From assembly GCA_029237695.1 (NCBI GenBank), contig JAQRGA010000117.1:1-64000 (forward strand): a stretch of DNA of 64,000 nucleotides. The letters are read 5' to 3'. Positions within the stretch are counted from its first letter, which is position 1. Every line of letters begins with the position of its first letter. The DNA is from Conchocele bisecta. Its lineage: Eukaryota; Mollusca; Bivalvia; Lucinida; Thyasiridae. A program made the position numbers and the translations under genes. The notes beneath the pieces were generated by a model that searched no databases, was not told where the DNA came from, and worked only from the letters and a program-made list of their open reading frames with translations. Shown piece by piece: positions 56,150-64,000 of the stretch.

Positions 56150-56300
56150 CGATTATTGTACAACACTACCTGGTGTTTTATCTTCAGGTTTATATTTAGT
56201 AACACCTTTCGTGGTCGTGTGGGTTAAGGAGCCACTCTATGGAGACGTGGGTTGTGAGTTCGAATCTCTGCTAGACCTAAACTTTTTTCTTTTTTTTTGC
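56150..56300 (+). mobile_element. tRNA-derived SINE-like insertion in right Polinton end
   Basis: The left and right Polinton ends match up to ATAGGGTGTAT and again from AATATATGATCTCGCGG, with ~160 extra bases only on the right. The insert contains TGGTCGTGTGGGTTAAGG, like a pol III A box in a tRNA-Ser/Leu-type sequence, and GTTGTGAGTTCGAATCTC, matching the B box GGTTCGAATCC-type core. It ends in a T-rich stretch. No clean target-site duplication was identified, so exact limits are approximate. Confidence 0.55.
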
Positions 56301-56307
56301 TCTAGGA

Positions 56308-56485
56308 AATATATGATCTCGCGGTTGATGACAAATATTTTTCTCATAAATACCTGCCGAAAAATGGTGGAAAATCTGAGTAGTATATAAGAGTCATCAA
56401 TGCTACCACCATGCGTTGGGAGGCACCGCGCGTAGCCGGTGGCTTCCATAGGGTGCTGGTATCATTATGACTCTTATATACTACT
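56308..56485 (-). repeat. Polinton right terminal inverted repeat
   Basis: This is the inverted partner of 41253-41431, nearly identical over 178 bp, and ends CTTATATACTACT followed by AATGC. Like the left end it is internally palindromic (TATATAAGAGTCATCAATG at 56383 answered by ATTATGACTCTTATATA at 56465). The two ends differ at only a few positions, suggesting an insertion that is not very old or that is homogenised. Confidence 0.92.
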
Positions 56486-56558
56486 AATGCAACAGCCCAT
56501 GGTGTCCTTAATTAAACACCTTTCATTCAATTAATCATTATTTCCACGATGATTGTAG

Positions 56559-56630
56559 TATAACCCGACAACGTTACCCGTGCCCCCATCGACGTCGAAA
56601 GCAGAATATGGCAAGATAGTGATGCAGTTT
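56559..56630 (+). CDS. GLB1: Beta-galactosidase (GH35) exon following the duplicated exon
   Basis: This encodes 24 residues in phase 0 on both sides: YNPTTLPVPPSTSKAEYGKI and four more. The LPVPPSTSKAEYGKI phrase corresponds to the GH35 linker directly after the SYDYDAP..EAGD block. The acceptor is GATTGTAG (56551-56558) and the donor GTAAGT at 56631. It therefore continues the gene from 22105 (or 619) in frame. The right end of the Polinton lies 68 bp upstream, so the insertion is very close to the branch point region. The following exons are beyond the window. Confidence 0.85.
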
Positions 56631-56744
56631 GTAAGTTATTTTCTACAATTTATGAAATACGGTTTTTAAATTCAAAAATATTTTGTTTGCATTTTTCATA
56701 ATTCTGCTGAAAAGTATATTTTGACCAATATATTTTCTAACTAG

Positions 56745-57335
56745 ACCATGCTGGCTAATTCAGATCTACAGCAGTCTAACCAGACCATGCAGTCTAATTC
56801 AGATATACAGCACTAACCAGACCATGCAGTCTAATTCAGATATACAGCAATTCAGATATAAAGCAGTCCAACCAGACCATGCCGGCATACAGTCTAATTC
56901 AGATCTACAGCAGTCTAACCAGACCATACAGGCTAATTCAGATCTACAACAGTCTAACCAGACCATGCTGGCATGCGGTCTAATTCAGATATACATAAGT
57001 CTAACCTGACCATTCTGGCATACAGGCTAATTCAGATACAGCAGTCTAACCAGACCATGCTGACATGCAGTCTAATTCAGATATACAACAGTCTAACCAG
57101 ACCATGCTGGTGTGCAGGTTAATTCAGATATACAGCAGTCTCACCAGACCATACAGTCTAATTCAGATCTACAGCAGTCTGATTCAGATCTACAGCAGTC
57201 TAACCAGACCATGCTGACATGCAGGCTAATTCAGATATACAGCAGTCTAACCAGATCATGCTGACATACAGTCTAATTCAGATATACAACTGTAACCAGA
57301 CCATGCTGGCATACAGTCTATTTCAGATCTACAGT
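56745..57335. repeat. Tandem repeat of ~45-bp units in GLB1 intron
   Basis: About twelve units of TCTAATTCAGATATACAGCA and GTCTAACCAGACCATGCTGG occur with size variants. Every unit contains CAGACCATGC or a close form. ORFs in the block are repeat translations. Nothing else is recognised here. Confidence 0.88.
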
Positions 57336-58589
57336 TTACCATGTTCTCTGTTCTACAATGATCAAAATCTGCAAACAAACAAACAAATATTTTATTTATG
57401 GACCAAAGCATATGTTGTGATTGTGCATCCAATGCCAATCAATGTAAGCTTGTAGCTCTTTCGGTACTTTAGTGCTTGCTATCTTCTTGTATTGGTTGCT
57501 ATATTGAATTGAATGGTCACAATATATTTTGTTCCGAAACGCTAACAAATGCTAAAATATTTATAAATGTTTGTTGCCCTATTTAAATATACAGCGGGTT
57601 AGCGTGTAGAAGGTGAGCAGCAATTTTAGGTTGGCGAAAAGGTTTAGCGGTGGAGCAAGTGGAGTAAAAAGACAGCCATTTACCACAAGGTATGTACATT
57701 TTCGTTGTTTTATTCATATTTTAATTTAAAACACAAGGAAGCCATTATAGCGTATGACACGACGGAATATATCATAGATCTACGAATGCAGACACTTTGT
57801 TAACAGATGCAGTGACAACAATGTTTCGGTTCGATTAAATGAAAATATGATCTGTACCACTGTATATAACTCATGTAGCCCAAAAGTATCCACTATTTAA
57901 CAATTTTTTCGTGATTTTGCCATACGCTTACCTCTCACGTCCGTGAAAACGATGTGTAAGCACTCTAAAGGTTAACCCAACCTTCGGACATTCGCGTAAT
58001 TTCATTAAATACTTTAACAAAATTTGCAATATTTTTCATAAATAAAGTCAAAAGTTGACAAAATTTTCAGAATATAAATCCGCATGTACTCTGAAAATTG
58101 ATGTTGATGACCTGTATGGAACATTATGCAAACATTGTATTAGCGAGCGCACCCCAGTACACCCCCAGTTACCTATGTAAATAGGGGGTTTACTGGGATG
58201 CCCGCGCAATAGGTAATGCGGTCAAATAGGCCACGATGCAGTGACTATTTTCGATCAATAAATTATATTGTAAGCAATTGTAGTATTGTAGTAATATTTT
58301 TATTATTAAAATATATCATATCGGTACTTCTTTAAATAATATTTGTATATTTTAAATGTGTTGATGTTCTCATGAAGCGCATGAATATAAGTATTAACTA
58401 ATCCAGCTTATTTTGAGGCAAATCACACAGCCTTAACACATAATGCTGGAGTATAAACCATATTATAGTATATTATTCATAAGTATATCGCTATTAAACA
58501 TTATAGTGTATTCTGTTATGTAGTTTTGCTTTTTTTTTCCTACATTCTTGTAACCAATGTTTTTTGTCATCTTTAGACCACTGAGAACA
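57336..58589. other. Intronic sequence, no gene recognised
   Basis: AT-rich, with a short CAAA microsatellite near 57370-57388. I looked for the next GLB1 exon and did not find one. The phrase before GTATGTAC near 57690 resembles a donor site, but the upstream reading frames contain stops or have no GH35 likeness. Confidence 0.4.
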
Positions 58590-59170
58590 AAACTGGGGTT
58601 GGTTCCATTTTTTTTCCGACATTTCCTTTGGCTGCCATCTTGGATTTCAAAATGGCCGCCCTGAAATGATGTATTCCTTATATATACACTTCTAATACAG
58701 GTAAAATATTGATTCGTTTTTCGGTAATAATCATCTTTTGACCACAAACAACAGCACCATTGTTATTTTCATTTTTAGCCACCCCCATGGCGGCCATCTT
58801 AGATTTAAAAGTGGCCACCCTGAAATCGTATACAATATATTGTAATATTCACATCTACATTTATAATGCAGATAGAAGGTGGGTTTTTTTCGGCTATGGC
58901 ATCTATATACTTAAAATAATAAAAATGGGGTTTGTTCCACTTTTTCTGATAACTTGTATGGCGGACATTTTGTTTTCAAAATGGCCTCTACATAAATAAT
59001 ATGTTGTATGTCTTCACTACGTACTGTCTTTAGTAAAGTGTATTTATAGCTGGTTGTGTTGACTGGTTTTCTACGTTCTTGGAACGAAAGTTCTTTGTAT
59101 CATCAAAGAAAATACGAGTTGTTCCTATTTTATTATAATTTTCAAAATGGCTGCCGTGAAAATCATATCA
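58590..59170. repeat. Diverged repeats containing ATGGCGGCCATCTT-type motif
   Basis: Three or four diverged units carry GGCTGCCATCTTGGATTTCA followed by AAATGGCCGCC, then ATGGCGGCCATCTTAGATTT, then ATGGCGGACATTTTGTTTTC, and finally TTTCAAAATGGCTGCC. Spacing is about 150-190 bp. The motif resembles the YY1 core AAGATGGCGGC. No gene is recognised. Confidence 0.6.
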
Positions 59171-59325
59171 TTCTGATATAATCATGTGCTAACCATTTGG
59201 ACTAATTTTTTCCCTGACTATAATCATTATTGAAAGTAAATTTTCAGTTCATATGTATACACCCCGCAACGAGTTGTGGGGGGTATACTGGAGTCAGGTT
59301 GTCCGTCCGTCCGTCCGTCCGGGCA

Positions 59326-60485
59326 GACATTCAGGTACTTATGTGGCTAGCCCCACAGGGTTATGGACTTGTTAAAGGATAGGGTTGGTTACAATTAGCC
59401 ACCTAAGATATCGTTTTATGTGGCTAAAAGTGGTTTTATGTGGCTAATATTTAACATGCGATAAGCCACATAGTTACCTGAAAGTAAGAACGTCCGTCCA
59501 TCCGTCCGTCCGTCTGTCCGTCCGGGCACACATTAGGGTACTTATGTGGCTAGCCCCACAGGGTTATGGACTTAGTAAAGGATAGGGTTGGTTACAATTA
59601 GCCACCTAAAAAATCATTTTATGTGGCTAAAAATCATTTTATGTGGCTAAAAATCATTTTATGTGGCTAATATTTAACATGTGATAAGCCACATAAGTAT
59701 AGTACTGTAAGAACGTCCGTCCGTCCGTCCGTCCATGTCCGTCCGTCCGTCCGGGCACACATACAGGGTCTTAGGTGGTTAGAGGCGTGGCCTAAGACAA
59801 AAGAATACAATAGATTTATTCCGTTGACCACTTAAGCCTATTGTTCCTTAGGTGGTCATTCCTTTGATCTTTTATATAGTAAAAACCACCTAAGGGATGT
59901 CACGTAAGGATGTCCGTCCGTCTGTCTCCGTCCGTCCGTCCGGGCACACATTAGGGTACTTATGTGGCTAGCCCCGCAGGGTTATGGACTTGTTAAAGGA
60001 TAGGGTTGGTTACAATTAGCCACCTAAAAAATCGTTTTATGTGGCTAAAAATCCTTTTATGTGGCTAATATTTAACATGTGATAAGCCACATAAGTACCC
60101 TAATGTAAGAACGTCCGTCCGGGCACACATTAGGGTACTTATGTGGCTAGCAGCCCCACAGGTTATGGACTGTTAAAGGATAGGGTGGTTACAATTAGCC
60201 ACCTAAAAAATCCTTTTATGTGGCTATAAAAATCGTTTTATGTGGCTAATATTTAACATGTGATAAGCCACATAAGTATAGTACTGTAAGAACGTCCGTC
60301 CGTCCGTCCGTCCGTCCGTCCGTCCGGGCACACATTAGGGTACTTATGGGGTAGGGGGCGTGGCCTAAGACAATAGAAGACAATGGAACTTATTCCGTAC
60401 CCCGTAAGCCGATTGTGTCTTACGGGGTATTTCCTTTGATCTTTTATATAGCAAGTACCCCCTAAGGTCCGAAATGTAAGTTCGT
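59326..60485. repeat. Cluster of six palindromic units separated by GTCC microsatellites
   Basis: Each unit of ~155-185 bp opens with ACATTAGGGTACTTATGTGG or a relative and closes with the inverse (CCACATAAGTACCCTAATGT), near 59326-59486, 59528-59710, 59757-59908, 59941-60110, 60119-60290 and 60327-60480. Units 3 and 6 have different arms (GGTCTTAGGTGGTT and GGTACTTATGGGGTAG) but share GCGTGGCCTAAGACAA and CCTTTGATCTTTTATATAG. Between units are runs of CCGTCCGT. This looks like repeated insertion or amplification of a foldback element in a GTCC target. Confidence 0.75.
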
Positions 60486-60569
60486 CCGTCCGGTCCGTCC
60501 GTCCGTCCGTCCGTCCGTCCGTCCGTCCGTCTGTCTGTCTGTCCGTCCGTCCGTCGCTTACATGAAGAA

Positions 60570-61717
60570 TGGCGTTTGCCATATAGGGTATCTACGCGAA
60601 CTGTAACGCGGCGATTAAATGACGTCGGTATGAGGTCGGGAAAACCAATCAAGCGACCGTGTCTCACTCCAAGGCAGTGGGTGGCAGGTGGGAGCATGCG
60701 ATGGGTAATTTAACGATCGGGGTTCATCCTTACCGGAATCCCGACTGGAGACCTGGTTTGGCCCTCACATACGTCTTTGGCATTTTGTATGTGACAGTTG
60801 AATCTGGTTATACCCCTTATGTGAGTATTACGATATTCGTAATCCTATTTTAAGGGAATGACTTGGTGTGGTATGGACCTGGCACCAGGTCAGGTTATTC
60901 TAATTTCAGGGCTGAATACATTTGTTCTCGATGTAAATATTCCGTTCTGATTTTGGGATTTTACCCCCAATGCAGCAGGTTAAAATGGGATCGAACCCGT
61001 TTGCTTGGCCTTACATGACCTTAGCTGTTGATATGCCGTTAAACACTAATAAACAAACAAACAAACAAACAACACTCCAAGGCACAAGGAGGCACGTTTG
61101 GAATGGGCACGAGCGCAACGTAATTGGAAACTTCGTAAATGGCGTCGAATCCACTGGCCCGATGAGAGTCGGTTCTTATTACGTCACGTTGACGGCAGAT
61201 TACGTGTTTGGAGGTTCAGAAAGACGGCCTATGAGCAGCAGAATATTGTGGATACGACAGCATTCGGCGGTGGCTCGGTTACTGTATGGGCATGCTTTTC
61301 ACACGATTGCAAGTTGGACATACATGTGTTGGACGGTACGTTAACGGGACAATTGCTGACATTGTTGTTCCCCATTTTGACAACCACCGACTTTCCAGCA
61401 GACCATCGTACATGGACGACAACGCTAGACCACACAGGGCGCGCATTGTCAACGAGTATCTGCAGCAAGAGGCAATTGACGTCATTCCATGGCCTGCTCT
61501 ATCACCGGATATGAACCCTATAGAGCACGTTTGGGACCAGATCGGGCGCAAACTTACAGAACGTGAACCACCATGTCGAAATCTTAATGAATTGCGCGCA
61601 GTATTGCAGGAAGAATGGCGTTTATTCCCACATGAGAAACTGAAGAAGCGTGTGAAGAGCATGCGACATCATGTGCAAGAACTGCACCGGAAACGCGGCG
61701 GATATACGACTTACTGA
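60570..61717 (+). pseudogene. Tc1/mariner transposase, 5' truncated and interrupted
   Basis: Before the SINE, the reading near 60600-60676 gives the end of the DNA-binding part (TVTRRL-type helix and PIKRPCLTP). After it, 61085-61514 gives EARLEWARAQRNWKLRKW, WPDESRFLLRHVDGRLRVWR and GGGSVTVWACFSH. A frameshift near 61290-61400 moves to YMDDNARPHRARIVNEYLQQ, PALSPDMNPIEHVWDQIGRK and a stop at 61717. The DDE residues are visible: D in WPDESRF, D in MDDNARPH and E in NPIEHVWD. The N-terminal paired-type domain and left terminus are absent. The enzyme would cut and paste Tc1-like DNA at TA sites. It is now dead. Confidence 0.88.
60677..61072 (+). mobile_element. SINE-like retroposon inside Tc1 transposase
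   Basis: The 396-bp insert ends in the tail AATAAACAAACAAACAAACA and is flanked by a perfect 12-bp duplication, CACTCCAAGGCA (60665-60676 and 61073-61084). Without it the transposase frame is continuous. The body contains CTTAGCTGTTGATATGCCGT and TTAAACACTAATAAAC near the 3' end, a motif I associate with molluscan SINE tails. No ORF. The head has no clear tRNA, so its class is uncertain, but retroposition is clear from the tail and duplication. Confidence 0.85.
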
Positions 61718-62057
61718 ACCTCTTACGCATTTTTCTGATTCACAAGTTGTGTGACTCGAGGTTTATAGTGACTGTTTGGGCTGGTGACTTCTAACAACTT
61801 ACACAGCCGAAGTTGAAGGACAAACTTTTTTGGTGAGCCCATATGTACCAAATTGCATTCGTTTCTTTTAGTGACATCATTCACGCTAACGTGATCGTAA
61901 AATTTGTTGTTTATTTGTTTGCTCTCTGATGAAAGCCTAATAAATGAAATTATGTAATACATTTCCTGTTTCCTAACATATATGTTTATTTTATGGTGGA
62001 TCAGTTTCAAAACTCTGTGCAAATATAGAGGCGATGCTTAACTTTTGTCCAGGTGTA
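61718..62057 (+). mobile_element. Tc1-like element 3' region and right terminus
   Basis: Following the transposase stop, the sequence ends TTAACTTTTGTCCAGGTGTA at 62038-62057 followed by TA. Its reverse complement, TACACCTGGACAAAAGTTAA, is a typical Tc1-type inverted terminus. The matching left terminus is not present upstream, where GTCC repeats occur. Confidence 0.8.
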
Positions 62058-63262
62058 TATTTCCTTCATCTAAAATGCTTAATATTTCACACATGCATTC
62101 CTGTAAGGCTCTACTACAATGCTGTGCCAAATCCACGACCGTCCAACCCCCGCTGATCACAAGGTCAAGGTGAAATACTTAGTACATTTTATGTTTACAA
62201 AACTTAACAGAGAAATATTGTTATAACTTCTATTTCCTTATTCTTAATCTAAAATGCTTAATATTTCACACATGCATTCCTGTAAGGCTCTACTACCATG
62301 CTGCACCAAAATCCACGACCGTCCAACCCCCTCTGATCCCAAGGTCAAGGTCAAATACTTAGTCTGTTTACAAAACTTAACATCAGAGAAATATTGTTAT
62401 AACTTGTATTTCCTTCATCTAAAATGCTTAATAGTTCACACATGCATTCATGTAAGGCTCTACTACCATGGTGTGCCAAATCTACGACGTCCAACCCCCG
62501 CTGATCCCAAGGTCAGTGTCAAATACTTGGTATCTTTACAAAACTTAACATCAGAGAAATAAATTATAACTTCTATTTCCTTCATCTAAAATGTTTAATA
62601 TTTCACACATGCATTCCTGTAAGGCTCTACTCTACTACCATGTTGTGCCAAATTCACGACGTCCTACCCCGCTGATCCCAAGGTCAAGGTCAAATACTTG
62701 GTATCTTTACAAAACTTAACATCGGAGAAATAAGTTATAACTTCTGTTTCCTACATTGAAAATTCTTAATGTTTCACTTGTGCATTCCTCTAAGGTTGTA
62801 CTATCATGCTGTGACATATCTACGACCGTCCAACCCGCGCTGATCCCAAGGTCAAGGTCACATGCTTAGTCTCTTTACAAAACTTAACATCAGAGAAATA
62901 TGTTATAACTTCTATTTCTTTCATCGAAATTCTTAATATTTCATGCATGCATTCCTCTAAGGCTCTACTATCATGCTGTGACAAATCCCTGCTGATATCG
63001 AGGTCAATGTGACATACTTAGTCTCTTTACAAAACTTAACATCAGAGAAATTGGTTATAACTTCTATTTCCTTGCTCGGATCTGCTTCACATTTCACACA
63101 TGCATTGCTCCCCCTGTGACAAATTCACGTTTGTGCCGCCCCCGCTAAGCCCATAGTCAAGGTCGCAAACCCACACACTTGGAAATTATTTTACATATTT
63201 AGGGGTACCTGGGCCCACGCGGGGGGGGGGGGGGGGGATATTCCGTAAACTGACCAATCTAG

Positions 63263-64000
63263 TTTGACCTGTGCATATGAACTGGACCAAGTTTAAACAT
63301 TTGATTCCGTCCAATTCAAATTTTCTCTGCATAATGTTCAGACTAACTACATAAGTCATGCTGCTAAATAAGTGTTAACGGTTGGAACATCGTCATCATT
63401 AAAAGGAAGAAACCACAGTTGTATTGATGAAAAATAAGATTTACCTGAGACCTCATGGGGGCCGCCATTAATCCAGTGTAAACAATAGACCATGTGATCC
63501 CATTCCCTGAGTAGCTTAGTGAGACGGTGTGCTAATCATGATAATATTTACCCCAACAATAATTGGAAACGGTTTGAATTTCTCGGTAAAAACTAAGAAA
63601 ATCATAAAAAAAATATTATATTTAACATTAAATACGCGTAAACGGTATTATACTCTCTCATCAGATCATCATTTGTCACCGATAGCGATTTAACGTACTG
63701 ATCTGGTCTGAATGTATTGTCATCTTTCAACGTCATTTACAGAATATATGACTGTTTTGGAAATAAATAACGGCAAAATACGATGATGTCTGCTCTGAAA
63801 TATCTGTCAACTTGCGGACGTAATTTAAAGAAATTGATAATATTTTAATATCGGCTACACCTGGGACTAATTACGAATTTATGTATGGTCCTTGGCTACA
63901 CCCGACACATTACACAGATCTAATTATAAATACACGTGTCGCTTTTTGTCAGAGAAAAAAATCGATAACGCGCAGCCGTGTGACGAGTTGTTCATCTGAT
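63263..64000. other. Intronic or intergenic sequence, no gene confirmed
   Basis: The stretch is AT-rich. On the minus strand near 63465-63440 there is ATGGCGGCCCCCATGAGGTC followed by TCAGGTAAAT, which could be read as a short first exon with a donor site, but nothing else supports a gene. I do not annotate it. Confidence 0.35.

Larger units (their letters stand above)
41253..56485. mobile_element. Polinton/Maverick DNA transposon (15.2 kb, degraded)
   Basis: Inverted termini of ~179 bp beginning AGTAGTATATAAG bound the element, and AATGC flanks it on both sides (41248-41252 and 56486-56490). It carries the diagnostic Polinton set: protein-primed DNA polymerase B, a retroviral-type DDE integrase, a double-jelly-roll major capsid protein and an FtsK/HerA-type packaging ATPase, plus many small ORFs on both strands. 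Polintons normally make a 6-bp duplication, while only 5 bp match here. No adenovirus-type cysteine protease is visible. Several genes are frameshifted, so it is not autonomous. It lies in a GLB1 intron. Confidence 0.93.
59258..63262 (+). mobile_element. Helentron-like element, family F, with nested insertions
   Basis: The head is ACCCCGCAACGAGTTGTGGG followed by GTATACTGGAGTCAGGTTG and GTCC repeats, matching the complete copy at 11683. The tail from 62058 to 63262 has ~165-bp monomers with AACTTAACATCAGAGAAAT and CCCAAGGTCAAGGTCA, then a G run, TATTCCGTAAACTGACCAAT and terminal CTAG (63259-63262). The middle is occupied by palindromic MITE-like units and a Tc1-like element. The 3' hairpin loop has been partly lost. 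Confidence 0.7.

Noticed and set aside
57600..57692. Candidate next GLB1 exon before GTATGTAC
   Set aside because: No frame matches GH35 sequence, and the phase-0 frame contains a stop.
60253..60697. ORFs rich in RTDGRTDG on the minus strand
   Set aside because: They are the translated GTCC microsatellite.
63436..63480. Possible minus-strand first exon with ATGGCGGCC and a donor site
   Set aside because: Only one short exon-like string, and the ATGGCGGC motif is common in repeats of this window.

Overview
This is a eukaryotic, almost certainly molluscan and probably bivalve, genomic window. It is AT-rich and packed with nested transposable elements. The only host gene I can support is a GH35 beta-galactosidase (GLB1-like) on the + strand, seen as three short exons with matching reading phases: 504-619, 21984-22105 and 56559-56630. 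Everything else sits in or between the introns of that gene. I saw no tRNA or rRNA gene, no CRISPR array and no bacterial-type operon.

Layout. 1-2.4 kb: first GLB1 exon plus tandem and dispersed repeats. 2.4-18 kb: Helentron-like elements with central satellite repeats, a degraded Ty3/gypsy retrotransposon on the minus strand whose integrase lies upstream of its reverse transcriptase (Gmr1-type order), a second partial gag copy, and a small MITE. 19.2-21.9 kb: a minisatellite of about 75-78 bp units ending just before the second GLB1 exon. 22.9-36.7 kb: a nested stack of Helentron-like elements. 36.7-40.7 kb: an element with long inverted repeats around a broken ORF of a multicopy family of unknown function. 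41,253-56,485: a 15.2-kb Polinton/Maverick. 56.5-59.2 kb: third GLB1 exon and tandem repeats. 59.3-63.3 kb: another Helentron-like element invaded by palindromic MITEs and a Tc1-like transposon, itself split by a SINE with a 12-bp target-site duplication.

The Polinton is bounded by ~179-bp terminal inverted repeats and a 5-bp direct repeat AATGC. It carries protein-primed DNA polymerase B, a retroviral-type integrase, a major capsid protein fused in frame to a packaging ATPase that lacks its P-loop, and about ten smaller genes. It looks dead: polymerase B is split over several frames, four other genes are frameshifted or stopped, the integrase appears to lack its first catalytic aspartate, and no adenovirus-type protease is visible. 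It sits 68 bp upstream of the third GLB1 exon.

The observation I rate highest is that at least seven repeat families here (labelled 1 and A-F) share one architecture: a 5' hairpin, central tandem repeats, a 3' hairpin, then CTAG or CTTG, inserted between T residues without target duplication. Several insertions can be checked against empty sites in paralogous copies within this same window. Five of the families carry the nuclear-receptor-like direct repeat AGGTCAAGGTCA in their central repeats.
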